A stretch of DNA of 64,000 bases from Paenibacillus sp. HWE-109 (GTDB lineage Bacteria; Bacillota; Bacilli; Paenibacillales; NBRC-103111), in contig NZ_CP091881.1 in the NCBI RefSeq assembly GCF_022163125.1, forward strand, positions 2,356,001 through 2,420,000, in the 5' to 3' direction. Positions 16,702 through 24,587 of this stretch are shown here, in pieces. The stretch's first letter is position 1. Every line of letters starts with the position of its first letter. The notes under the pieces were generated by a model. That model had not been told where the DNA came from. It ran no database searches and was given only the letters and a program-made list of their open reading frames with translations. A program made the position numbers and the translations under genes.

Positions 16702-17751
16702 GTGCGCAATGTGGTAGGCATACTATTAGATCGAAAAAAGTACCTAGGGATTACGAGTAAACAAACGGGCTATGAGCAGATCGATCTTTACAATAAAGCA
16801 GCAGAGAAACTGGGAATGACACCGTTTTATATGTGTCCGCAGCATATAAGTCAGAAGTCAGCGCTTGGTTTGTGCTATGAAAATAAGAAGTACCGACTTG
16901 TTCGATTGCCTATTCCCAAGGTTACTCATAACCGTGCGATGACGTTGACGTCGTCTTTGCAGAAACGATTATCCATGCTTTCAAAATCCAGTATTGTCTT
17001 TAACCGTCAGAATCGCTACGATAAGCTGTTTATCCACTCTTTGTTGATTGCAAATAAGTCGGTTGCAGAATACCTGCCGGCATCTTTACGTTATTCAACC
17101 AAAAATTTAAAGAAAGCTATGAATCGTTACTCATCGCTTTTTATCAAGCCTACCAACAGCAGTGTGGGTAGAGGGATTATGAAACTAACGCTGATGAATG
17201 ACAAGGATTGGCAGTTTTTCTGGAGTAATAAGAAGCCGCAAATCGTGAGTGAAAAACAGGTAGTTGCGCTCATTCAGGAGAAAGTGGGAACCCAAAGCTA
17301 TATGATTCAGCAAGCGATCTCTTTGGCTACTTATCAGGGGAGACCGTATGACTTGAGAATATCCGTGCAGCGAGGGGACCAAGGGAAATGGCAGGTCAAC
17401 GGCATTGCTGGCAAGGTGGCGGCTTCAGGACGCCATGTAACGAATTTAGCCAAGGGTGGAGATGCAAGAAGATGTGAGGAGTTATTCCGCTACAGTGGTT
17501 TCGATTCATATCGTATGAGGAGAGCGGTTGAGGAGGCATCGTTGCTGATTGTAGAAAGTTTAGCGGAGCGGCTTCCAGGGATAGCCGATGTTGGATTGGA
17601 TATTGGGGTGGATGACGAGCGCCGAATCCGCTTGATTGAAGTCAATGGCAGGGATCAAAGGTACGAATTTAAAAATTTGAAAATGACAGAAACGTTTATT
17701 CAAACCTATGAGACACCTATGAGATATGCCAAATTTCTATTAAAAAGTTAA
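16702..17751 (+). CDS. YheC/YheD family spore-coat-associated ATP-grasp protein
   Basis: A 349-aa protein. The N-terminal half resembles the YheC/YheD coat-associated family of Bacillales, and the C-terminal half is an ATP-grasp fold: FIKPTNSSVGRGIMKL, YDLRISVQRG and DVGLDIGVDDERRIRLIEVN, the last supplying metal-binding acidic residues. Family members are linked to the spore coat, but their reaction is not known to me. The GTG at 16702 has AAGGTGAT upstream; a GTG at 16687 overlaps that site. No partner gene of the family is adjacent. Confidence 0.82.
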   Translation: MRNVVGILLDRKKYLGITSKQTGYEQIDLYNKAAEKLGMTPFYMCPQHISQKSALGLCYENKKYRLVRLPIPKVTHNRAMTLTSSLQKRLSMLSKSSIVFNRQNRYDKLFIHSLLIANKSVAEYLPASLRYSTKNLKKAMNRYSSLFIKPTNSSVGRGIMKLTLMNDKDWQFFWSNKKPQIVSEKQVVALIQEKVGTQSYMIQQAISLATYQGRPYDLRISVQRGDQGKWQVNGIAGKVAASGRHVTNLAKGGDARRCEELFRYSGFDSYRMRRAVEEASLLIVESLAERLPGIADVGLDIGVDDERRIRLIEVNGRDQRYEFKNLKMTETFIQTYETPMRYAKFLLKS

Positions 17752-17905
17752 CATCTATCAGGTTCAGCCCTCAAAAGTAGGGCTATACATAGCAATATAA
17801 AAGAAATAGGGCATACCACTATACCGAATTGGCTTATTCAACTAGGACACAAGCAGTCAGACGTGAATAAACTTTAATATGGCGTTGAAAAGGTGGTATT
17901 CGAAC

Positions 17906-18100
17906 GTGAAAAGTCGTGTATTGGTGATTAAAACGAATTTATTGCCCTGGTATAATGAACTGGATGATTATTTGGAAACCGAACATCCTAGTTTCCCTCA
18001 GTCTGTCCGGGAACGGATGGCAGATTTCGGCGATTATACGATTATTAGTATCAGTCGCTATGAAACCAGATTGAGAGAGCCGAGCAGAAACAAGTCATAA
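17906..18100 (+). CDS. Small conserved-looking protein of unknown function
   Basis: A 64-aa soluble protein, not recognised. It begins VKSRVLVIKTNLLPWYNELD and ends in a basic tail. The GTG at 17906 has AAAGGTGG 9 nt upstream; an ATG at 17879 is a weaker alternative. A terminator hairpin follows the stop, which supports a real transcript. It lies between the YheC/D gene and the IS66-family element. Confidence 0.5.
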   Translation: MKSRVLVIKTNLLPWYNELDDYLETEHPSFPQSVRERMADFGDYTIISISRYETRLREPSRNKS

Positions 18101-18136
18101 GTCGGTTTCAATCGATAGAAACCGAGATTTTGAAAT

Positions 18137-18176
18137 GACAAAGGAGCCAAGCGATTGTACGCTTAGCTCCTTTGTC
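18137..18176 (+). terminator. Hairpin terminator after the 64-aa gene
   Basis: A long stem GACAAAGGAGC/GCTCCTTTGTC, with AGCG/CGCT pairing inside. The T-run is short, so strength is uncertain; a second small hairpin (CGGTTTC/GAAACCG) precedes it. Confidence 0.55.
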
Positions 18177-18235
18177 TGTGCTCCCAGCAGGGGAGGCTAT
18201 CTCTAGGGTTGTTGGTTTGGCATCCTGATAAGAGT

Positions 18236-19783
18236 CTCCAAGGGTTACTACTTAGGTCCCCTTATTCAAACCCCTAAAAATTGGTTAAGAATACTTAACG
18301 AATTTAATGGAGAAGAGGGATCAGGATGAAAATGAGCCTCGAAGAAATCAAACAAATTAGCCACAGTAGTCCAGATCAAATCGAGAAGGTCATTACGAAA
18401 CTGCTAGAACGGATCACTGAACTGGAAAACAGAGTAGCCGAGTTGGAGCGCCAGCTAGGGCTTAACAGCAAGAATAGTAGCAAGCCGCCTTCAAGTGACG
18501 GGTTTCGTAAGCCCGCAAACTCCCGCATCGCTGGTGGCAAAAAGGGAGCACCCCTAGGTCATGAAGGACACACACTTAGTATGGTGGATGATCCGGATGC
18601 CATCCTCGACTTTTGCCTAACTACCTGCCCTGCGTGTCATGCTCCAATGGACCAGGAGAACTGTATAGGCTACGACCGGCGTCAGCAGATCGATCTGCCT
18701 GAACCACGCATCCAGACAACCGAGTTTCGCGCTCATACGAGCTGCTGCCCGCAGTGTAGCGGGGTTCATCAGGCTGCTTTTCCGTCGCATGTCAGCGCCT
18801 CTGTCCAATATGGAGCTGGTGTTACGGGCTGGATCGTGTATGTGAGTGCGTACCATATGATTCCACTGAAAAGGGTGAGCGAGATGTTTGCGGACCTGAC
18901 CGGGCATTCGCTGAGCGAGGCTACGGTCATCGCCCATTTGAAGAAATCGCACAAGCAGCTAGGTCCCTATGAGGAACAAATTCGCCAAAACCTGCTGAAT
19001 GCCGATGTTTTGCACGCTGATGAAACCGGCATTCACGTCGATGGCAAACAGCGATGGCTGCACACCCTCTCTAATGTGGACTGGACGTTCCAGGCGGTTC
19101 ACGAAAACCGGGGCACCCTCGCTTTTGATGCCATCGGTCTGCTGCCGGCTTACTCGGGCATTCTAGTGCATGACTGCAACGGGCCGTATTTTAAAGAAAA
19201 ATACACGTTCCAGCATGCCTTATGCAATGCGCACTTACTGCGGGAATGCCAAGGAATCGCCGATTATGATCATCACCAGTGGGCCGTGCAGATGAAACGC
19301 TTGCTACAAGTAGCCTGGCGTCTCACGCTAGCCGCCCGTAAAGTCTTGTGCTGCTTAGCTCCGAGTACGGTTAAATGGCTAGAGAATTGGTACGATGACA
19401 TCCTGCAGCAGGGCGAGCTGGAATGGAATCAAGGGCGTACCAAAGCCAAAACCGGACCGCAAGGCAGGCAAAGCAAAAGTAAATCGGCCAATCTGGGTGA
19501 ACGTTTCCGTCGTCACAAGGAACCGATTCTCCGGTTTATTCAAGATGTCCGTGTTCCTTTTGACAACAATGTCGCCGAACGAGACTTGCGGATGGCCAAG
19601 GTCAAAGCCAAAGTCTCCGGCTTATTCCGTACCTGGGACGGGGCTCATCAGTTCGCCCGCGCGCGCGGCTTCATTTCAACCCTTCGTAAACAAAATTTAC
19701 CTGTACTCTCGACGCTTATTGTTACTTTTCGTGGGGAGTTTCGTTTTCCGCGTTTGGAAGAAGGTAAGTAGTAACCTCCAAGG
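18236..19783 (+). mobile_element. Complete IS66-family insertion sequence with 8-bp target duplication
   Basis: The element itself spans 18244-19775 (1,532 bp). Its ends are an 11-bp perfect inverted repeat: GTTACTACTTA on the left and TAAGTAGTAAC on the right. It is flanked on both sides by CTCCAAGG (18236-18243 and 19776-19783), an exact 8-bp target duplication, the length known for the IS66 family. It carries one transposase gene and no tnpA/tnpB, like the single-gene subgroup of the family. The right inverted repeat contains the transposase stop codon. Intact ends, duplication and frame argue for recent insertion. Confidence 0.93.
18326..19771 (+). CDS. IS66 family transposase
   Basis: A 481-aa intact transposase. 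The N-terminal coiled coil (residues ~20-46) is followed by the NSKNSSKPPSSDG motif typical of the family and a zinc-ribbon region (CPACHAPM at 101-108, CCPQC at 140-144). The DDE catalytic residues are D232 (LHADETG), D283 (VHDCNGPYF) and E418 (NNVAERDLRM). No frameshift or internal stop is present, so the protein should be functional. The stop codon TAG falls inside the right terminal repeat. Confidence 0.95.
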   Translation: MKMSLEEIKQISHSSPDQIEKVITKLLERITELENRVAELERQLGLNSKNSSKPPSSDGFRKPANSRIAGGKKGAPLGHEGHTLSMVDDPDAILDFCLTTCPACHAPMDQENCIGYDRRQQIDLPEPRIQTTEFRAHTSCCPQCSGVHQAAFPSHVSASVQYGAGVTGWIVYVSAYHMIPLKRVSEMFADLTGHSLSEATVIAHLKKSHKQLGPYEEQIRQNLLNADVLHADETGIHVDGKQRWLHTLSNVDWTFQAVHENRGTLAFDAIGLLPAYSGILVHDCNGPYFKEKYTFQHALCNAHLLRECQGIADYDHHQWAVQMKRLLQVAWRLTLAARKVLCCLAPSTVKWLENWYDDILQQGELEWNQGRTKAKTGPQGRQSKSKSANLGERFRRHKEPILRFIQDVRVPFDNNVAERDLRMAKVKAKVSGLFRTWDGAHQFARARGFISTLRKQNLPVLSTLIVTFRGEFRFPRLEEGK

Positions 19784-20014
19784 ACTTCTATTGGTTGGAT
19801 ATGGCTGTATTCCCAGCCAATAAGAGCTTTTGGAGACTCTTATTGCTTCATCTTGGGGAATATTTGCCTGTTTCACCAGAGATAAGAGTCTCCAAGGACC
19901 GCTATTTAGGCAGATCCCTCGCTTTTTGTGCAAATAGGAGCTGCTAAAGACTCTTATTTACACATTAGGCAAGGTTGCATCAAGGCTAAGTGACCTTGAT
20001 GCAGCCTCTACTAG

Positions 20015-20668
20015 TTACTTTTGCTTACTATATGCACGATATTCTTTGTACCACTGGAACAGCCAGACGGCTAATGCGAAACAGAAGCCGCTAGCGAAGT
20101 AGCCTCCTACAACATCACTGGGATAATGAACTCCCAGATAAATCCGGCTTATACCTATACTTAGAATCATGATGATACATAACATAATGACTATTGTTCT
20201 GCCTACTCGGGTAGAAATATGCCGCCAAAGCAGAAAAGCCAATGAGGCATATAGGGCAAAGGATGCCATCGAATGGCCGCTTGGAAAACTGTAGCCTGTT
20301 ACTTCAATGAGTCGGTGTAAATCCGGCCTCTGACGAACAAAATAATGTTTAAGCATCGAATTGGCTATAGCTGTACCGATCACAACTACGAGGAAAAAGA
20401 TAAGCTCCAAGCGATGATGCAAAACGAAATACAGAAAAAGAATAGCGGCAAAAGCAATGATAATGACCATCAGGGTTGAACCAATGAAAGTGAAGCTTTT
20501 CATAATTGACGTAAGGCCGGGTGATTCTAGCCCTTGAATGAAGGAGATCAAAGTATGATCGAATTGCGCGATCCATTGCCCCTTAATCATGGAGGCAATC
20601 AAAATGAAAACAAGAAATGCAAAAATGCTGATAAGCAAAACGAATGTAACTTTTAATTTGGGAATCAC
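20015..20668 (-). CDS. PAP2 family phosphatase
   Basis: A 217-aa membrane protein with about six helices and the complete acid-phosphatase signature: KHYFVRQRP (K107, R114), PSGH (129-132) and SRIYLGVHYPSD (R175, H181, D185). Members dephosphorylate lipid phosphates such as undecaprenyl pyrophosphate or phosphatidylglycerol phosphate on the outer membrane face; which one is not decidable here. The GTG start follows AGGTGACC. It stands alone between the IS flanks and a small conserved gene. Confidence 0.9.
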   Translation of the reverse strand: MIPKLKVTFVLLISIFAFLVFILIASMIKGQWIAQFDHTLISFIQGLESPGLTSIMKSFTFIGSTLMVIIIAFAAILFLYFVLHHRLELIFFLVVVIGTAIANSMLKHYFVRQRPDLHRLIEVTGYSFPSGHSMASFALYASLAFLLWRHISTRVGRTIVIMLCIIMILSIGISRIYLGVHYPSDVVGGYFASGFCFALAVWLFQWYKEYRAYSKQK

Positions 20669-20773
20669 GCTTAGGTCACCTGTGTGTTTGGATTCTTTTA
20701 CAAAAAAAATATATTTAACTAGTATAGCATAGCTTTCCAGTTTTATACGAGAGGATTGTCAGGTGCTGTTGTG

Positions 20774-21073
20774 CTAAAGCTTGAATCTTGCAATTTGCTC
20801 CCATTGTTGTTCGGATATCAGGATTCTCTTCTGGATAGGACCGAATAAATCATAATGCGGGTAAGAAGGGCTATGGTGAATATACTGCGGGTTAAGACCC
20901 TGCGATAGGCACCAGTTGGTTAATTTAGGCAGATCCGCACAGCCAACTTTGGTTACAGTTCGGATGCCTGCGAAACGTGCGTCCTGCCAATAATGTGTCA
21001 AAAAAGAAATCTCGCCGCGGCTGACTGCGGCTTTCCAGGCTTGAAGTTCTTCACGCTTAATGCCAAAGGCCAT
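20774..21073 (-). CDS. Small conserved protein resembling Bacillus YneQ
   Basis: A 99-aa soluble protein starting MAFGIKREELQAWKAAVSRG, with FLTHYWQDARFAGIRTVTK and YIHHSPSYPHYDLFG. From memory this resembles the uncharacterised YneQ of Bacillus subtilis, which starts in the same way; I could not verify this. The ATG at 21073 follows AGGATGG; the ATG at 21085 is not preceded by a usable site. Function unknown. The conserved His, Tyr and Asp content hints at an enzyme or metal-binding role, but nothing more can be said. Confidence 0.6.
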   Translation of the reverse strand: MAFGIKREELQAWKAAVSRGEISFLTHYWQDARFAGIRTVTKVGCADLPKLTNWCLSQGLNPQYIHHSPSYPHYDLFGPIQKRILISEQQWEQIARFKL

Positions 21074-21380
21074 ATGTAATTCCATCCTATGTTTAATTTT
21101 ATCCCACTAAAAAGCTTAGAATTAATAAAAGTGTGTTATAATTATACAATATGCTACAGAAATAGGCAGGATATGACTGCTTTTTTTTATTTTCAAAATG
21201 AATTTCGCTTTTGTATTGCTTCATGCATATGAAAACAAGTAAAATAGAAGTGAAGCATTTCTATGTACGATGTTTAACCGACTAGTGGATTGAATCCTTT
21301 TCAACGAAAAGAAGCCTGTAAGCAACAAGTTCAATACCCACAAGAAAATAAACGGTTTAATGGAAAAGGGGCATTTAAAG
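21074..21380. other. Intergenic region between divergent genes
   Basis: About 300 bp. TATAATTATA near 21135-21145 is nearly palindromic and could act as a -10 box in both directions. A weak GCAG/CTGC hairpin followed by eight T (around 21166-21188) lies just downstream on the plus strand, so a very short RNA or an attenuator ahead of the 21381 gene is possible. No reading frame is supported. Confidence 0.4.
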
Positions 21381-21689
21381 GTGAACGTTCATTTAAATTT
21401 TACGAACAAAGGTAAATTGGTGATTGAAAATTTCAATAACGAGGAGCTCATTGAAATTTTCAGCCGATATATCAACACATTAACGAAAAAGTATGCAGTT
21501 GATATTAAGGTTCCCGTAGATGCTAATCAAAACATTGTGGAAGATGGTTCATTTAAAGTTGTTCTATCCAATGTGCAGTGTGATGTTGAAACTTTTTTCA
21601 AAGAACTCGGCCGAGATATCAAAGTGCCTTTGAAGAAAAGGACAGACGGTAAACTGGAGAACGTGTTTAAAATTCAAGTGGTAGAGTAA
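21381..21689 (+). CDS. Protein of unknown function, first of a pair
   Basis: A 102-aa soluble protein that I do not recognise. It begins (V)NVHLNFTNKGKLVIENFNNE and continues with alternating hydrophobic and charged residues suggesting an alpha/beta fold. GTG at 21381 has AAAAGGGG 9 nt upstream; an ATG at 21360 has no site. The next gene starts 15 bp after the stop, so the two are probably co-transcribed. Confidence 0.55.
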   Translation: MNVHLNFTNKGKLVIENFNNEELIEIFSRYINTLTKKYAVDIKVPVDANQNIVEDGSFKVVLSNVQCDVETFFKELGRDIKVPLKKRTDGKLENVFKIQVVE

Positions 21690-21704
21690 GTTACGGAGGC
21701 TTGT

Positions 21705-22184
21705 ATGCTTAGTTTAGAAGAAAAGTTAGCCATTGTGGCATCCTTCCCCGAGCTGCAGCGCAAGGATGTCTCATTGGGCCGGATTAATTTTCATTATGAA
21801 GATAGTGTATACGATAAGAAGAATGTTGTTTATCATCTGCATCCGAATGGAAACGGTTTTGTGTATGCCGAGTTTATCAAAGGATATGCGACAGACAACA
21901 AGGGACTCGTGAATATCCGGGATTTCAGCGCAGAGGAGCTTCGCTCCGTGATTGCGAAATCGATTGCTTCTTTAACAGGGAAGGCATCCCCCAAAGTGGC
22001 TGAACCGCGTTCCACGGAAGAAGTGGAAGAGCAGTGGTTGGACGAAGAAGGTCATCAACTTACGGTCACATTCGTTGAAGATTTATGGTACATCTATGCA
22101 GGCGAGAATCTTGATTGTGCATTTGAAACCTATGAAGAGGTTGAGGAGTACATGAACGAAGAAGGTTTCGCCAAAAAGTTGTAG
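21705..22184 (+). CDS. Protein of unknown function, second of a pair
   Basis: A 159-aa soluble, acidic protein not assigned to a family. Its N-terminal half (about 1-95, GRINFHYEDSVYDKKNVVYH) and C-terminal half (about 108-159, QLTVTFVEDLWYIYAGENLD) look like two small beta-rich modules joined by a charged linker. It follows the 102-aa gene by 15 bp, and a probable terminator lies after it. No catalytic motif is visible. Confidence 0.55.
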   Translation: MLSLEEKLAIVASFPELQRKDVSLGRINFHYEDSVYDKKNVVYHLHPNGNGFVYAEFIKGYATDNKGLVNIRDFSAEELRSVIAKSIASLTGKASPKVAEPRSTEEVEEQWLDEEGHQLTVTFVEDLWYIYAGENLDCAFETYEEVEEYMNEEGFAKKL

Positions 22185-22218
22185 GTAAAGTGCTTGTTTT
22201 AATTAATAGGGTTCGTAA

Positions 22219-22265
22219 GGGGCTTGCCTCAAGGTCAATTGGCCTCGGGGACAGGCCTTATTTTC
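22219..22265 (+). terminator. Probable terminator after the unknown gene pair
   Basis: An imperfect stem between GGCTTGCCTC and GGGGACAGGCC, followed by TTATTTTCTG. Pairing includes G-U and one mismatch. Confidence 0.5.
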
Positions 22266-22368
22266 TGTTTAACCAGCAGTTGCAGTGAGCATAGTGTTCC
22301 ATTCAGCGTTTGTGCTATAATTATTGGGAAATTGAGTCAAGAATAAACACAGGTAGTGGAGGATTTTC

Positions 22369-23142
22369 ATGAAATTTCGGCCTTGTATTGATCTTCATAA
22401 TGGTAAAGTCAAACAAATCGTTGGTGAAACATTAGGTTCAGAAGAGAAAAAAGTGGTGGAAAATTTCGTTTCTTCCTATGATTCCACGTATTATGCCGAC
22501 ATGTTTAAAAGCAATCACTTAGTTGGCGGACATGTCATCATGTTAGGGGATGGCAATAAAGAAGAAGCTGTAGCTGCGCTGCAAACGTATCCAGGAGGTT
22601 TGCAAATCGGCGGTGGCATTCATGCAGAGAACGCTAGCGAGTATCTAGCTTACGGCGCTTCTCATGTCATCGTAACTTCGTATATTTTCCGTGACGGGCA
22701 GCTTAATCTTGAGCATCTTGAGAAGATTGTGGCTGCAGTTGGCAAAGATAAATTAGTTATCGATCTAAGCTGCAAAGAGAAAGAGGGCAGATGGTTTGTA
22801 GCTACTAATCAGTGGAAGCAGCTAAGCGATTTTGAAGTGAATGAGCAATCTATTCGCTATCTGGAGCAGTTCTGCGATGAGTTCCTTGTCCATGCCGTTG
22901 ATGTGGAAGGGAAACAAAGCGGTATTCAGCAAAGTCTCGTTCAATCGTTGGCAGGGTGGGTTAACATCCCGACAACCTATGCCGGTGGAGCCCGCTCATT
23001 TGCAGATATTGCGTTGTTCCAAGAATTGTCGGGTGGCAAATTGGATATCACAATAGGGAGTGCCCTAGATATTTTTGGCGGACAGCTTTCTTATCAAGAA
23101 GTTGTCGCCTACATGGAAAACTTGTCAATCACGCAAGAGTAA
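22369..23142 (+). CDS. HisA-type ProFAR isomerase of the eukaryotic (HIS6) subfamily
   Basis: A 257-aa (beta/alpha)8 barrel. FRPCIDLHNGKVKQIVG, VGGHVIMLGDGN, GGLQIGGGIHAENASEYL and ASHVIVTSYIF match the fungal/eukaryotic HIS6 branch of phosphoribosylformimino-AICAR-phosphate isomerase better than the bacterial HisA branch. The reaction is the fourth step of histidine synthesis. No other his gene is nearby, and a terminator closes the gene on its own. It may be a second isomerase gained by transfer, or the enzyme may have another role. Confidence 0.78.
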   Translation: MKFRPCIDLHNGKVKQIVGETLGSEEKKVVENFVSSYDSTYYADMFKSNHLVGGHVIMLGDGNKEEAVAALQTYPGGLQIGGGIHAENASEYLAYGASHVIVTSYIFRDGQLNLEHLEKIVAAVGKDKLVIDLSCKEKEGRWFVATNQWKQLSDFEVNEQSIRYLEQFCDEFLVHAVDVEGKQSGIQQSLVQSLAGWVNIPTTYAGGARSFADIALFQELSGGKLDITIGSALDIFGGQLSYQEVVAYMENLSITQE

Positions 23143-23147
23143 CACGG

Positions 23148-23193
23148 AAAAGTAGCGGATACTCGAAGGATAAGAGTGTCGGCTACTTTTTCG
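23148..23193 (+). terminator. Terminator of the HisA-like gene
   Basis: Stem AAAAGTAGC/GCTACTTTT continued by GATACTC/GAGTGTC, then a short T-run. It lies just before the PDZ-Lon protease gene, separating the two transcripts. Confidence 0.85.
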
Positions 23194-23216
23194 TCACGAG
23201 GGGATGTAAGGACCAC

Positions 23217-24587
23217 ATGCGCTTCTGGCAAAGACTTTATTACGGCGGTATGGTATTGACCCTGCTGTTAGCGATTCTAGGTGAGCTCATCTGGCTGCCG
23301 GATCCGCTGCGGATTGGAATTGGCCTCTATTGGATTGACCTCATCGATACCTTGATTTATGTGCTGGCGTTGGTTCCTTGTCTTTGGCTGATCGGAGCGC
23401 TCCTTCATCTTACAGCTGTTGAAGGGAGATGGAGCCAGGTCAGATGTCTGGCTATTGGCTTAACCAGCTTGGTCAGTGTCGTTACCCTGATAACGATTCC
23501 TAAGAAAATTGAATACTCGGCAACTATTTTCGTCATAACCTTGGTGCTGGTGTTTGTCGATCTCGTCTGCAATGAGCGTGTGCGTAGAAGGCTGCCGATT
23601 CGAAATTTACTTGTCGGCGGAGCTTCACTATGTCTACTCTTCGTGCTGTTCTATCCGACGAAATATTTGGTCACCTATCCAGGTTTAACATTGAATATGA
23701 ATCGCTACGCACAAGCGGCGAGCGGGCAATCGCATGGGGATATCACGGGTGTTCTGATATTCGAACGGCCTGCTTTTCCCATCGATTGGCTGTATGCGAA
23801 GCTTTTTCCTAAGTACTCCTTTGAGGTTGAGGATCTGGGTATGTCGCTAGGCGAATACAATTTAGAAGTTCGTACGATGAAAGCTGATGCGAATGCAGCA
23901 GGAAGCGCCATTGCCTATGAGAAGGTAGGGAAAGGTCAAGGTATTACGTCCCACGGTGTACGTGTTACCGCGATTGTGAAAGATAGCTCTGTAACTGGTA
24001 TTTTGCTGCTTGGTGATGTGATCGTGCAAGTAAACGGCCATGCGGTTGCGATGATCTCAGAATTGACCGATGTGATGAAACAGACCAAACCTGGCGACCA
24101 AGCCTCCGTCCAAGTTCTACGCAACGGTCAAACGACGCAGCTTTCACTTGAGACTCGAGCTAATCCGGATGATCCAAGCCGCGCTGCTTTTGGGATTCAA
24201 GTGGCGAATGAAATCCAGTATGACATCCCTGAAATTGTGACTTATCACAATTACTTATTGCATGAGGGGGGACCGTCCCACGGCGCGATGCTGGCCTTGA
24301 CGCTCATCGATCAGTTGACCCCTTGCGGGGTCACGTACGGGCATCATGTGGCGGGTACTGGAACGATTGAACCTGATGGTTCTGTAGGCGCAGTTGGCGG
24401 ATTGGAGCAGAAGGCCTATACGATCAGCCGCACGGATGCCGATGTTTTCTTTGTTCCGGCATCGAATGAGGAGGAGGCAAGAAAAGGAGCGCCGAGCTTA
24501 CGTATCGTGCCTGTTAAAACCCTCGATGATATGTTGAACTGGCTTAAAAATAATCCGGTGCCACCAAACCGTGCAGCTTGTTCTTAA
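23217..24587 (+). CDS. Membrane PDZ-domain protease with Lon-type catalytic domain
   Basis: A 456-aa protein. The first ~150 residues contain four or five transmembrane helices. A PDZ domain follows (about 245-315, ILLLGDVIVQVNGHAV), then a Lon-like serine protease domain with the Ser-Lys dyad S354 (GGPSHGAML) and K399 (GGLEQKAYTI). The last part resembles Bacillus YlbL and streptococcal SepM, but those have only one N-terminal helix, so the multi-helix membrane domain is unusual. No ATPase domain is present. Its 3' end overlaps the convergent hydrolase gene by 4 bp. Confidence 0.85.
   Translation: MRFWQRLYYGGMVLTLLLAILGELIWLPDPLRIGIGLYWIDLIDTLIYVLALVPCLWLIGALLHLTAVEGRWSQVRCLAIGLTSLVSVVTLITIPKKIEYSATIFVITLVLVFVDLVCNERVRRRLPIRNLLVGGASLCLLFVLFYPTKYLVTYPGLTLNMNRYAQAASGQSHGDITGVLIFERPAFPIDWLYAKLFPKYSFEVEDLGMSLGEYNLEVRTMKADANAAGSAIAYEKVGKGQGITSHGVRVTAIVKDSSVTGILLLGDVIVQVNGHAVAMISELTDVMKQTKPGDQASVQVLRNGQTTQLSLETRANPDDPSRAAFGIQVANEIQYDIPEIVTYHNYLLHEGGPSHGAMLALTLIDQLTPCGVTYGHHVAGTGTIEPDGSVGAVGGLEQKAYTISRTDADVFFVPASNEEEARKGAPSLRIVPVKTLDDMLNWLKNNPVPPNRAACS

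Larger units (their letters stand above)
18226..19974. repeat. ATAAGAGTCTCCAAGG palindromic repeat, split by the IS
   Basis: Removing the IS and one target duplication restores a hairpin of ~27-nt arms: ATAAGAGTCTCCAAGG on the left and the inverse TTTTGGAGACTCTTAT at about 19830. A second copy follows directly (about 19880-19960), with ATAAGAGTCTCCAAGGACCG and its partner AAAGACTCTTATTT. The arm end CCGCTATTTAGG resembles the arms of the GGGAACTA repeats elsewhere in the window. No gene lies in these flanks. Confidence 0.75.
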
